Shown here one piece after another: positions 1 to 12,243 of a stretch of DNA of 64,000 bases. Position 1 is the first letter of the stretch; each line of letters opens with the position of its first letter. The notes below the pieces were generated by a model, which did no database searches, was not told the DNA's origin, and was given only the letters and a program-made list of their open reading frames with translations. The stretch comes from Bilabrum cf. latius (lineage: Eukaryota; Bigyra: Bicosoecida; Bigyra; Bicosoecida), in NCBI GenBank assembly GCA_965178125.1, contig OZ237739.1, forward strand, positions 1,364,001 to 1,428,000. Direction: 5' to 3'. Both the position numbers and the translations under genes were made by a program.

Positions 1-2821
1 GCACCAGAATCAGCACGCCCAGCCAGCAGGAGCCCCCTGCCGCGAAGTACTTCCCGACTGTACTGCACGACACGCTGCCTTCTTTCCTGTCCTCTTCTGA
101 GGTGAGCGTCCCGCTCGCTGGCTTACCAGTAGCCGCCGGCTTCTCGTCAGCCGACGGAGCGGCGGCCGCCTGGAGAACATCACTCTGACTGGAGCCTGCG
201 GCAGAGGCGCCACCGTTGCTACTGGGCTGCGCGGACCCGCCCTGCCCGGCAATCTTGCTGGCCTCCTGGATGCCGACATCCACGTCGCTGGCTGCAGCTG
301 TCGCCTGGGACGCGGCCGCCCCAACGTTCGCCTGCTGGTTGCCCGCCGCCGAGCTTTGCGCGTCATCTTCGCCGTCTTGCTTGCCGCTTGCCTCGTTCGG
401 ACCATTGGTCTAGGCTTCCGATGCGGGTGGCGACGGAGAGGGCGAGGGCGACACGGAGCAGCCGTACATGCCCATGTCGACCCCCGCATCGCATAGCTGG
501 GCAAAGCTGCCCGTGTGCTGCACCTCGCCCTGGGCCAGTATCACCACCTGGTCGCACTGGGGCAACCACTGGACCTGGTGGGTGACCAGCAGCACGGTCT
601 TGCCCTGCTGCCGAAGCATCCCGTCGATGCACTGCTCCCACAGGTGCCGCCCCACGTGAGTGTCCACGGCGCTCAGGGGATCGTCCAGCAGCACAACGTC
701 TGCGTTTGCGTACACCGCCCTGGCCAGCGTGATGCGTGCCTTTTGTCCCCCAGATGCGTTGAACCCCCTGGCGCCCAGCTCTGTCTGGTCCCCGTTCGGA
801 AACATGGCCAAGTCGCTCTCGAGCGCGCAAGCCCGCACCACCTCCCGATACCTCTTCTCATCGAACTAGCTGCCAAACAGGATGTTGTCTCGAACAGAGG
901 CATTGAAGATCCACGCCTCCTGCGCGACGTACGACACGCTGCCGCGAAGGCCCGAGCTCCCGCCCAGCTTCACCATGCGGCCCAGCAGGGCACCCAGCAG
1001 GCTGCTCTTGCCCGAGCCTACCGGCCCAGCAATGCCCACCACGGACCCCTTCGGCACCTCCAGTGACACGTCTCGCAAATGGAAGCCGCCGCCCGCACCG
1101 GTGCCGCTCTTGTCCACTGGCTGTATCACCTTACCACTGGCCGTCTTATCGGGAGCTTCGGTGCTATCGCCACCCTTGGTGGTCTGCTTGCTCTGGCCGC
1201 CTGCCGCCTTACCGCCCCCTCTGCCTGCGTTGGGTCCCGGTGACGGAGCGCCTCTTCTCTGCAGCACCTGCGCAAGCGCTTGTTCCCTGTCCCTGTCTTC
1301 CTGCCGGTACCAGGCAAAGGTGGCGCCATGCAGCCGCACGGCCACGGGTCTGGCCTCCGCATCCGCATCGGCATCCGCTGCACTGGCACTCTTGTCTCCA
1401 GCTGAGGGCGCTGCAAATCGCCCATTGGTTGGGTGTGACCCGTCTCCGTTCAGCTCAGCTACGGCCTCATCGTCCGCATCTGTCGACCCGGGCGCGTCCG
1501 CCAAGGCCACCGCGGTGCTGGAGCTAGCCGATCCGCTATGTGATGGCTTGTTCGCGCTGGGCGAGTTGGTTGGCTCGTCTTCAAGTCGGTCAGGCATGTC
1601 CCCGCGGGAAGCTTCTGGCAGCAGCAAGAAGGCCTGTGCCCTTTCAACGCCCACGATCGCCTCGCTGACGAAGCGCAGGCCCAGGGGTCCAACCGTGACT
1701 GGGAACCGCAGCACGTTGAACAGAGCCAGCACGCTCCACGCGGCATCCGCCCTGAGGGGCTCCCCCAGCACCAGGGAGTGGAAGAGGAACGTGACCAGGC
1801 CAACGATGAGGCTGGAGGTGAAGCCCAAACCGGAAGAACACGCCCGGATCCACGCGGCCGTCCGCAGGTGCGCCACTTCCTCCCCCCTGATGTGCGCCAC
1901 CCTCGCAGCGAAAGGGGCCTCCCAGGCCATCTGCTTGACCAGGCGGATCCCGCGCAGCACCTCGGTCATGAGACGGACCCTCTGGTCGGTCAGACGGACG
2001 GCCTGCCTCCGCACCCCCGCAAACAGCCGGCCCAGGTATGCCTGCACGAGCACGAGCACGATCATCACGGCGAAACCAACCAGCACGGCGGGGCCCAGGA
2101 TCCACCACTGCAGGGCCATGATGACGACGATGGCGACTGGGCCGGAGATCAGGAACTCGCCGTATGTGCACGCTTCCAAGAGCCTCTGCAAGTCGGTGCT
2201 CGCGAGATTCACGAGCTTGGCTGCGCTGAAGCGCACCGCCCGCAGCTTAAGCGCCTTCGAGTACAGCATCGCGCGGAAGGCGGCGCGGAGCCTGATGCCG
2301 GTAAGAGTGGCCACAAACCAGTGCCTGTTCACAAAATAGGACCTCCCCGTCTCGCTCACCAAGAACCCGCAGACCAGGAGCAAGCCGGTCGACAGTGACG
2401 TGTCGATCCCATCGCCGGAGCCCTCGACGTACTGTATGACCCAACGAAGCAAGAAAGCGTTCCCTAGAATGGCAAAAGAGAGCCATCCCATCTTCCACGA
2501 GAATACCTGGACGAACCGCCAGAATACGAACGTGAACACGCTCCCAAGGAGCGACGGCTTTCTGTTTTCCCGCTCAGCATCGCGCTGTTCCTTCTCCCAG
2601 ATCTCGCTGAGCTACGTGTGATTCGTGGCGGCACAGTCTACTTTCCTTACATCTGGTAAATCTTCGGGCTATAGGGTGCGCTCGTAGCCGGTTTGAATGA
2701 GCGGCGAGAGCCAGAGGAAGAGCGTTTCAGCGCACCACGAGGATTCAATGAACGACCGGTTGCCAGTCGGTTGCGTCGGATTGTGCTTCTTTGGCGCCTT
2801 TGCTACTGTCTGATTCGACAT
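1..2821 (-). CDS. ABCC (MRP)-type ABC transporter, 3' end outside the window
   Basis: ATP-driven membrane exporter of the ABCC/MRP subfamily. About 927 residues lie in the window: N-terminal region, first transmembrane domain, first nucleotide-binding domain, and the linker into the second half, which runs off the left edge. Exon 1 is 2651..2821 (57 codons) and carries the ABCC motif PLIQTGYERTL-Q-PEDLPD. A 39-nt GTAAGG..CGTAG intron (2612..2650) is followed by LSEIWEKEQ. NBD1 shows Walker A GPVGSGKSS (near 1020), signature ASGGQ (LSGGQ in most families), Walker B VVLLDDP and the H-loop VTHQV. The linker is rich in Ala, Ser and Gln and ends in TSEEDRKEGSVS, a typical ABCC lead-in to the second TMD. 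In-frame TAG codons at 2669, 866 and 410 are read as Gln. The start ATG at 2821 is the first in frame before the motif. Substrate unknown. Confidence 0.88.
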
Positions 2822-2992
2822 GTGGTGCTTTATGTCTGCCTGCAAACGGTGCCCTGGTGTACCGCCAGGCCTTGGGCTACGATTTCTCCCTTTTTCCTTG
2901 CTCGGTATATCCGGAAGTGCTTCAAGCTTGGCCGGAGCAACAGCAGCTGCCCCAAGTCCGCAGCGCGCCCAAAAACGCACAAAGCACCGACA

Positions 2993-5900
2993 TCACACCG
3001 CGCCTCCAATGGCCCTCACAAATGCATCGACATTCGGCACCGTCACGACGGCCCCCGCCCTCTTCATGTGGTCCAAGTAGGCCTCCCAGTCGGGGCTGCT
3101 CCTCAGCGTGCGTGCGCTCCCCACCACCCAGCAGCAGTAGCGCGCCCTCGTCAGCGCAACATTCATACGCCGAACGTCGCGCACGAACCCGATGGTGGCG
3201 ACTCGCCGCGCCCTCGCGCCCCCACCAGCAGCAGCAGCAGAAGGGGCAGCACCCGCGGCACCGGACCTGCCTCCATCCCCACTTGCCAAAGCACCGGAAC
3301 CTACTCCCTTGCCGATCGCACTCGTCACACCCTTCTATGCAGCAGCAGCAGCAGCAGCAGCAGTGGTGGCGCCCACTGCAGCGGCCGGAAGGGGCAGCAG
3401 AGCAGCTCCGGGGGCATGTCCCAGCAGCGAGGACGGGCCAGCCGACGAGGACGACGACGACGACGAGGAGGAGGAGGACGAGAAGGAGGAGGAGGATGAA
3501 GAAGAGTCGGCGGCAGCAGCAGCTGACTTGACCCCAGTGCCCGCTGCCGCAGTCCCGCTAGAAGCACCGCCCACCTTCCCGTCCCCTCCGCTGCCCATGT
3601 CCGCCAGGTCAACGCCCACAGGAGGCGGCTGTGCCCGCACGGTGGACAGCACCACCACGTCCCTCTCCTGCCCCTGGGCCCCGTCCACCGTGCTGGCGTC
3701 CACACGGCAGGGCGCCAGGGGACGGTCCGGGAACGGCTGGGTCAGCGGGTCCACTGGCTTGGAGAGACCCCCATCGGACCCCTGGGGTACGGGTGCGCCG
3801 GATGTCCCCTTGAAGGGGTCGTAACCCCCGGAGGCGGGGCTGCCCTCCTGTGTGGCAGCCCGGGCGGCCCTCTCCGCGGAGGCGTTGGCCAGCCGCACCG
3901 CAGTGCCGTGCATCTCTCTAAGCAGGGCCAGCTGCTTCTGGTACGGTGTCAGCAGGAATACGCTCCCCTTGAAGTCGTGCACCGCCCCTGTGGGTGCCTT
4001 GCCCCTCCATCGCCGCAGCGCAGTGACCAGGCCCACGGCGAGGCGCGCCTCGGCAGGGTTGGCGTGAGACCTGCCCTCCAGCAGCCCGGGCGTACTCGCG
4101 GAGAACTCGGGCTGCGCGCCGGGCACGCGTGTCGGTTCCGCAGCGCGCGCGGCGCCGCCGTGCCCCTTCTCCCCCCCTTCCAGCACGTCGAAGAACACCG
4201 TCGGCCTGAAGTGGGACAGGGCGTGCAGAGCCACCGCCCTGGCAGCCCCTTGCACCGACACCGCGTCCCTGACCCTGCCACCGTAGAAATGGGTCGATGG
4301 AAAGGCGGAAATGGCAGGGTGCGAGCGGTACTGCGTGTCGAGAAGGTGCACCGGGTGCCCGCCCGCCTGCAGCCTCGCGAATAGGCTGCGGCTGAGGCCC
4401 CTGGCGGCGGCGAGGGGCGACAGGATGGTGGCAGGCAGCTGCTTGGGGTCCCCCACCAGGACGCACCGCGTGGCGCCCTCCCGCAGTGGGATCAGCGTGG
4501 CCGATTCGGTCGCCTGTCCTGCCTCGTCGATGACAACAGAGGCGAACCGCCGGCCCCGCTCCCTGCGGAACTGCTCCAGGGCTTCCACAGCGGAGGAAGA
4601 CAGCGTGGTGAACACGATCTCGCAGGCGTCCAGCAGAGCCATCCGGAGATTGTCCCTTATCTCGCCGTGGCGCATCCGGGTGGCACCACCCCCGCCACCA
4701 AGCGCGTGCCTCGCGCCTTGCCTGGCCGCCATCGAGGCAGCGTTCCTGTCCGCCGCCAGCCTCGCCCACGCGAATGCCTCTCCCTTGCAGCTGTGCAGGT
4801 GGTACGCCTCGAGGCACGCGATCAACCGGCCGGCAATCTCGGGATGCACCACGGCCTGCTGATTTCCGCCAGCCGCAGATGCTTTGCCGCTTATGCCGGA
4901 CGGTGCCGCGGGTGCTTTGTCCGCAAGCAAGCGGTGGTGCCTGCGGATCCGCTCCAACTCAGCGGCGGCTTCTGCCATCCCTCGCTTGGCGTGCTCCAGA
5001 CCAGCATGCGCGCGCACCGCGTCGAGGCATAGGTACCCCTGGAGCTGGGACTCCAACGACACGCCCAGCCGCTCCACGGCGGGGCCCACGCCTGTCCCCA
5101 CTCGCACGATGGGCGGGCTGAACGGTCGCAGGGTCCCATCCAGCATGGCCCCAGGTTTGGCCACCCGCTCGACCAGATTGTCCACCGCTGCGTTCGAGGG
5201 CGCGGCCACGAGCAGCCTGGGTCTCAGCTCCAGAGCGTCCCTCACCTGCTCGAGATAGTCGGCGGGCCTCAGCTCCGTGCTCAGCAGCCAGCGCGCCAGG
5301 CCGTGCACGCCGCGGATCGCTGCTGCGGAAGTCGTGTGCCTCTTCCGGCTCAAGAAAGCGTTGATCGAGTCCCCGTCTTGGCCCCCGACCGCGTGGCCTG
5401 CCTGTCGCAGCGCCGACTGCATCGTCGTTTCGAACACGGTCGGCTTGGAGGCGCGCTTGCTCTTACGCTGAATGCTCATGGCTAGCCCTGCAGCGTTGGG
5501 ATGACCGCGCTCGGAGCTTGTCTTCGCCCGCTTGGGTGCCGGTGCACCCGTCGCAGGCTTGGCTTCCCTCCTTTTGGGTCCTGGCTGGACGTCAGTGTCC
5601 CCGTCATTCTGCGGAGAGTCGCGCTCTGGGCTGGGGCTGCGGGGCCGCTTCTGGCCCACCTCACCCGCCCCAAGGGAGCCTGCATGCTCGTCGTCCTCCT
5701 CATCCTGGTCCAGCCCGGGCGGCATGTCTGGATCCATGTCTTCTGGTGGTTCGTCCTCGGGCGAGGGCGGCGGCTCGTGCTCGCCTGTCGAGCTGCTGGA
5801 CGCCGTCCCCGACGCCACGCTTTGCCCCAGAGCGGCCTACCCTTCGGGAGCGGGCCCCAGGATGCCCAAGCTCGCCGGCTCTGGTGCTTGGCCTGCGCCA

Positions 5901-7831
5901 GCACCTCCGGTATGGGAAGCATCCCCGTGGCCCAATGTCCCGCTCGCACTTCCAGACCCCGTGGAAACGTCTGCACCCGTGCCAGTGCCCGACCCAGCCT
6001 GCCTGGCATGCTCCCCTGCCTGCAGAGCCGCCTTGTCCTCTTTTTGCAAGGCCTCCTTGCCGCGCAACAAGGATTCGTGATACCCCGCCACCGCGCTCAG
6101 GTGCAGTGCATTGAGCAGCTGCAGCACCGCCGTCGACTTGCCCGTCCCTGGCGGGCCCTGCACCAGGGTGAAGCCCCTCCGCGTGGCGGCCCCCACCACG
6201 GCGTGCATCTGTGAGGGGTTCAGACGACCTTCGAGGTGATGCATGAAGGCGGGAGACAGTCTCAGCACGTCGTGCGTCTGCTTCACCGCTGCCTGCACCA
6301 GTCCGTTTGTGCGGTCACAGAACGTGGCGTAATCTTTGGCCCTGGCTTGCCGAGCGGTGTCGCCGTCGCAACCGCCTCCGCTGGTGCTGCTGCTGCTGCT
6401 CTGGCCCCGCTTGGCATCCTACACGATGGAATGCATGAGACTATCCGCTGGCAGCCCGCGCATGAGCGGCACCCGGAGGCAAGGGTGCAGCGAGGCCGCG
6501 CCAACGGCCGCTGCCAGCTCCCTTAGCGCCGTGACCGAGTGTCCAAGCGGCCACGCAAAAAGCACCGGCCTGTCTTTCTCATCCCTGTGCACCTGCCGCC
6601 CCCTCCACAGCCCCATGAAAGCGTCTGCCTCCTCGTCCTCCTCCCCCTCCTCCTGCTCCCATCCGTCCGACTCGGCCGGCAGCTGCACCCGCGCCCGCCT
6701 GTCCCCATCCACCACAACCTCGTGCAACCGGTCCGAGTCCACGAGCACACGGGCCGCTCCAGAGTACACCCCCCCTCGCACCATGGCCACGCAGTGCGGG
6801 AAGGGCGGGGCCCCCAGTTCCCTGCGTAGCTCTGACACGTCCGCGCTGGTCGCTGGCCCGCGGCTGAACGGATCCGAGCTGGACCCTGCGCCTGGCGCCC
6901 GATTCGCCAGCCGTCTCCTGCGGCGGGAGCGCGCCTGCTCCCAGCAATCCATAGGCGAGAGCTGCGCGCCAGTGGTGGTGCTGCTGCTACTGGCGGCACC
7001 GCTAGTACCCTGGCCGTCCGCCGCGCCCGATGTCAACCCGGAGCCAAATATCCTCCGGTCGGCGTTCTCGTGCTAGCCCAGCTCCTGCCACAGCCCCGCG
7101 CTCGAGCTTGAGCTCGATCCGGCGACCGTCGCGCCGGCGGACCGGCCCTCGCTGCGGCCCGTTACTGCGGCCTGGTGCTAGATCCACTGAGCGCATCGAG
7201 AATCCGCGCTCAGCAGCACGAGGTGAGAGTCGCCCAGCCGGGAGCGCCACGCGCCACCCGGAGCAGCTGCTTGCGGGGGCCATCGGAGATGGGAGGGGAG
7301 TTCCTCGGTGGCAGTGGAGGTCGATGCTCTTGATTTAGAAGACAACTCCTGGGATTTTCCGGTCGACGATACCACGCGGCTGCCTGGGGCGGACTTTGGG
7401 AGTGAGCGTGCTGCGACTCGCTTGGGCTTCTTCGGCCGGATCGCTACCGGTGCTCGTAGCTCTCCAGTGGCAATGCAGCCCCTCATGAGGTCTGAACTAG
7501 CATCTTGTTTCTCGTTCTTTAGCACTCTTGTCGTAACTGGATGGTATACCACAGGTAGGCCGGCAATTGGCCACGGTGCAGAAGGATGCTCGCCTGGCTT
7601 TGACCGCCTTGATTTCCCTTTTATGTGGGATTCCAGCTCCCCCCGAGCTCCTTCGCTTGCTTCATCGATAATGAGAGGCACGGTCCCCTTTAAGTACTGT
7701 GTTGTGGTTGTGTAGGATTCACTTGTGTGGGGCAGCGACGCGGAGTAGGCTTGCTGGGCCACTTCGCATGTATGCGCCAGACTAGGTAGCCGGAGCAAGA
7801 GAAGAAGGGCCTTATCTAGGTCCAGGCTCAT
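2993..7831 (-). CDS. Sen1/senataxin-type SF1B RNA-DNA helicase
   Basis: 1,612-residue helicase of the UPF1-like SF1B group, closest in layout to Sen1/SETX, which unwinds R-loops and acts in transcription termination. Motifs in order: Q-motif LNPSQMHAV and Walker A GPPGTGKST (near residue 560), Ia VAAPSNAAVDNLV, II VVIDEAGQATE (near 1100), III LVGDPKQLPATI, IV QYRSHPAIS, V TVDGAQGQERDVV (near 1385), VI RRMNVALTRARY (near 1560). A basic NLS-like insert (PKRREAK, APKRAKT) lies between I and Ia, and a long Ser/Ala-rich insert between V and VI. Five in-frame TAGs (3335, 5837, 6419, 7073, 7178) must be read through. Reading them as stops would separate the Walker A from the rest and remove motif VI. 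It ends in TGA at 2993. The N-terminal segment (YLKGTVPLIIDEASEGAR) resembles the Sen1 pre-helicase region. No intron is needed. Divergent from SFXN. Confidence 0.9.
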
Positions 7832-7986
7832 ACGTTCAGGTGCTAGCGCGTGCGCTTTGCCGGAAAAGGTGGTCTACGCAGTTTGCAAATCCGGAGCCGG
7901 CGAATGGGGCCCTGCAACCCCCACAAAACATTCATTCTCTTGATTCGCGCGTTATATTTAGATTATAATACTCTCCATTGATCGGT
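7832..7986. promoter_or_regulatory. Shared divergent promoter region (helicase / sideroflexin)
   Basis: Only 155 nt separate the helicase ATG (minus strand) from the sideroflexin ATG (plus strand). The segment is AT-richer than its surroundings, with the run tatatttagattataata near 7950, a possible core element. The promoter role is inferred from position only. Confidence 0.4.
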
Positions 7987-9338
7987 ATGTCGGGCGTGCC
8001 AGAATTTGATCTGAGTAAGGCAACACAGCCCACCATTCTGCGCTGGCACCAGGGCTGTTGGGCATCGCGATAATCTTTGTGTTATGGTGCTTCATGAATC
8101 GCAGAGAAACCACAGTACGACCAGTCAAGGTATTTAGGTCGCGTGAAGCAGTTTTTCTAGATTACAGATCCGCTGTAAGTTGGCGAGTTGACAGTGTTCG
8201 CATCGAGAGGCAGAAGATGCAGGCAACAAATCCAGCAGCAACGTATTCCTCAATGCATTCCTTGCGCAGGTCGCTGCTCAACTCAGATTCAGATCTGGCA
8301 AAGGCTCGGGCGGACTTGGCTACGTTCGAGGGGCACCAAGCACTTCGCGCTAAGGATTCCTCGTTGCCTCGCCTGCCGCCATCGTACACTGACGAGAAAC
8401 TATGGAACGCACGGCGAATCGTTGAGTCAATGTGCCACAGCGATGACGGGCATGTCATCCATCCGTTGCTCCGCATGAGCGCATTTCTTCCCGTGAATCT
8501 TCCGATCACGCTGGGGATGACAGTGTTCGGGACGACCACGGCGAGCCAGCTCTTCTGGCAGTGGATGAACCAGAGCTACAATGCGGGCCTGAACTACGGG
8601 AACCGAAACCTGTCAGCTGAAGTATCCATGATGGACCTGGGGAAGAGCTACGTCACAGCGACGGCCGTGGCGTGCTCTACCGCATACGGGATGGGCAAGC
8701 TGGCCCAGGCAGCCGAGAGGAGCCCTTCCCTCCCCGCCTTGCTGCGGTTCGCGCTCCCCAAGTTCGTCCCGTTCGTGGCGGTTGCAACTGCAGGGGCCTG
8801 CAACGCCATCGCGATGCGCTACAAGGAGATCGTGGACGGTATCACGGTGCAAGACGAGGACGGCAACGACCTGGGGCAGAGCCAGGTGGCGGGCAAGAAG
8901 GCCATCTTCGAGGTGGCCCTCACTCGGGTGGCCCTCCCCGTCCCCATCATCCTAGTGCCCCCGCTACTGTCGGCGGGTCTCAAGGCATCGGTCCCCGGCC
9001 TGGGGGGTGCCCTGAAGAGGAGCAGGGGGCTGTCACTGGCGCTGGACATCGGGCTGAGCACCTGCTGCCTCTACTTTGCGCTGCCCTGCGCCATCGCTCT
9101 TTTCCCTCAGCAGAGCTCCATTCCGATCGCCGACTTGGAGCCCAGCATCCAGAGGAAGTACGCGGAATTGCACCCAACCGCGGCGGCAAAATTGGCAGCA
9201 GTCCCTGCCATCGCAGCGGCTGCGGGCGGAGGCAGCCCTGCGGGGGCAGCCGGCGGCTCTGGGGCCGAGGATATCATGGTGGGCAGGGATGGGGCCCAGG
9301 GGTCTGCTCCCATGGCCACGTACAACAAAGGACTATGA
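7987..9338 (+). CDS. SFXN: Sideroflexin (mitochondrial serine/amino-acid transporter)
   Basis: Sideroflexins are multi-pass inner mitochondrial membrane carriers; SFXN1 moves serine for one-carbon metabolism. The predicted protein has 389 residues, slightly longer than the usual ~320 because of a Gly/Ala-rich stretch before the C-terminus. Family landmarks: RMSAFLPVNLPIT, FWQWMNQSYNAGLNYGNR, GDs-like ATAVACSTAYGMGKL, NAIAMRYKEIVDGI with DEDGNDLG, FPQQSSIPIADLEP, and the family-typical ending YNKGL. Exon 1 (7987..8056) encodes MSGVPEFDLSKATQP..RWHQG, matching the sideroflexin N-terminus. An intron at about 8057..8238 joins it to STYSSMHSLRRSLL; the acceptor could be 3 nt upstream. Without this intron an in-frame TAA would end exon 1. 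The sum is 390 codons and the stop is TGA. There are no in-frame TAGs. Confidence 0.88.
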
Positions 9339-9519
9339 GTTCTCTTGAGCGTAACTTTTTGTCATGCCTGTCAAAATGAGCTCGGCAGGACGAGTGCTTT
9401 ATGTGTGCGTGGCAACAGCGGGGCGTGCCGCCAACCTCCATGTGTCGAATTGTGGTTGGGACTGGCCTTGCTCGGTTGCCTTGCACGATACTATTTCACC
9501 TCCAGAGTCACTTTTTCAT

Positions 9520-11997
9520 TCACGTTGCACCTTTAGCCCTGGCCTCTTGCAACCGTTGCTGCCTCTGATTGAGCCTTGCCACGTAGCTGAGCTGGGCCTT
9601 CTCCCCAACCCTGGCAGATGCGGGAGTGGCAGAAGCAGCCGCGCTCGAGAGGTGCACCACGGTGGACACCCCCGACATATCACGAAGCGCTGCCGGCTTG
9701 ACGACATTCTCTAGTTGTTCGCCCGTACCCCTGCCTTTCGCAGCGCCGTCTTCGCTAGCCTTCGACTCGTGCTTGGGACCCGTGTCGCGCTTTCCGCCGC
9801 CCCTCGTCTTGCCGCCCCCCTCTAGAGCACGACCGCCTCCACCAGGATTCTTGCCGCCACCCTGCCTCGCTTTCTACGTTCGCCCACCCATCTGCTTCGA
9901 GGGCCGCCGCCCAACAATACCAGCGCGCGCATCACCGCCTGCCCGAGCATCCGCACGAGACGCCGAGGTACCGGAAGAGCTGGACGAAGCTAAAGCACTT
10001 GCACCGGCTGCGACAATACCAGGACCTTCCGTCCTCGATGACACGTGGAACTCATTGGGCTTGCCGGGCGACTGCTGCTGCATCGGGGCGGCCCCGCTGG
10101 CCTTGGCCTCTTCCATCTGCTGCTTGCGCTTCCGCTGGAGCGCAAGCCTCTCCTTGAGGCTGAGCTTGGACTCGTCGATGGGCCCGTCAGGCAGTGGGCT
10201 GCTACTGCCTCTGCTCGAGAGGTGCACCACCGTAGAGACCTTGGACAGGTCCCGGATATCCGCCGGCTGAGCCACCTCTGCGTCAGCTGCGTCACCGCCT
10301 GACTTGCCGCTCTTGCCGCCGCCCTTGCTCTTGGAGCCGTGGTGCTTTCCATCCTTGGCTCCTGCCCTGCTCCCAAGACTGTCCCCAGACTGGATCCGAG
10401 GCCGTCTTCCGCCGTGCCCGGACCCCTTGCTGTGATGCGATCCCGCCCTGCTCCTGCCCCCATGGTGGGAGGGCTTCCCCTCGGCGAGCTCCACCATGAG
10501 GGCAGGGCCTGAGGCCCCCTCCCCCCTGCCCTTGCCCGTGCTGCCGCGCCTGCCGCCCCTGTCCCTGCCACCATCACCTCTACGGTCAACTGGACGGTCG
10601 GACCCGCCGGGATGACGGCCTGTTCCCCTGCCACGGCCCCTGCCGATGCTCCCGCCGAGTCCACCACCCGCCGCACCTGCCCTGACGGAAGCAACCCGCG
10701 GGGCCATCGTGCCTCCTTTCTTCCAGCGGCCGCTGGCGAGACCCACCGGCTAGCTCGACACAGCCTTGGCCGCTGCTGCTAGCAGAGGATCTGGACGGCT
10801 GCTGCCGCCGCCATGACTATGGCCGTGACCGTGTGCGGGGAGGTCTCGCACCTAGCCCCCGCCCTTGCCCCTGCCCCTGCCCCTGCCCCCGCCGCCCCTG
10901 CCCCTACCGCCCTCCCGACCCTTGCCCCCACCTTGGCGGTCCTAGCCCCTGCGGCGGTTGCCATGATCGTCGCGGGACTGCCGATGCGGGACACGCTGGT
11001 GACTTCGGGTGCTGCCGTGGCCCTCTTCGTCCCCATCGTCGCCCTCATCGTCGTCACGCATGGGCGCGTGGGAAGCCGCCGGCCCAGGGTCTGCCCCACG
11101 CGCCGGTCCGCCGGCTCCTGCTGGAGCGCTCGAAGCTGGGCGCCAGGCCGCGCCATCTGGCCTGTCGGTCGGACCAACGTCTAGCTCGTGATCGCTGTCA
11201 GCGTCTTCCATGGGTGAGGACCCCTCGCCACCGTGAGCCGCCGCCTGCTCGTGCTCGCCTTCGTCAAACGAGTCGCCGTCCTCGTCCTCGTCCTCGTCCT
11301 CGTCTGAATCACTGCGATCCCATACGCCATCCGCACCCATTCCGACGCCATCAAAGTCATCAGCTAGCCAATCAATGTTTTCCGGGTCGTCAAACTGTTG
11401 CGGCAGTTTGCGCTTTGGCTCTGGCTGCATCGGCGACGCCCGGGCCATGCCTGCCTCGGAACTCTCTGCGCCATCGTCTTCGCTGCCGTTGCCGGTACCA
11501 AAGGCTTCAGGATGCGCTTCTCCCGATCGTACAGCTCTTTCGATCCCCTCAGGAGCTGGGATGCACTTTTTGCCAATGAAAGAAAACGGGATGACGGTCT
11601 GCTTCACCCACTCCTCGCCGTACATGGTGTAGTGATCCCGAAACATGTCGTTCGACAAAACAAATGCAGGCTAGTGATCTTTTGCGTAGGTTAGCATAAA
11701 GTGGTCATCGTGCGCTTGACTTGGAACTATCACAACGACTTCTTCCTTTTTCAGCTTCTCGAGGAGATCTGACGCAACGTACTTTTCGAAATACCGAGGC
11801 AAAATGGCAAAGGATTTGTGATTCTGGGAACGCAGGCTCTTGACTGCCGCTTCAACTGCACCTAGGTTTGGTTTCTCCTTAGACCCCTCCCCTACCGCTA
11901 CATTCGGCCCGTCAACTACAACCAGAGCTCGGTACTCCTCCGTCCCGCCCATTACAATATCAGTTTGCTCAGCATCATTTTCTGCTACTCCTGCCAT
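9520..11997 (-). CDS. NYN/PIN-like RNase (ZC3H12A/N4BP1-type) with repeated C-terminal module
   Basis: 825-residue protein. The N-terminal ~180 residues are an NYN endoribonuclease domain of the Zc3h12a-like group: VVVDGPNVAVGEG (first catalytic Asp), PRYFEKYVASDLLEKL, SQAHDDHFMLTYAKDH-Q-PAFVLSND (paired Asp and the SND motif), FRDHYTMYGEEWVKQTVIPFSF. These proteins cleave mRNA or structured RNA. The remainder is disordered: an acidic DEDEDEDED segment, then RGG/GRG-rich tracts typical of RNA binding, then two copies of a ~60-residue module containing STVVHLSS. Five in-frame TAGs (11671 inside the catalytic domain, 10942, 10852, 10750, 9874) are read as Gln; the stop is TGA at 9520. Reading TAG as stop would cut the nuclease between its DD and SND motifs. 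Start chosen at ATG 11997, a few residues before the domain. Substrate unknown. Confidence 0.82.
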
Positions 11998-12243
11998 CGC
12001 AGAGTTTCTTGTTTCACGAGCTTACACAACGCAATTATTAAACTATGGTGTGGTTTGACACCTGGCACCGAGAACGGCTTGTTCTGCCAGAGGGATGTGA
12101 CCAGTGCGGTGGGAACGAACAACAGATGTTTGCAAGATGATGAGTTGTTTTGCGATTGAAAGTTGCGGATTTAGCGCCGAAGGCCACAGACGAATCTTGC
12201 GGAGCAGGACAAGGCAACACGAGCAACTCCCTCCGCATCCCAA

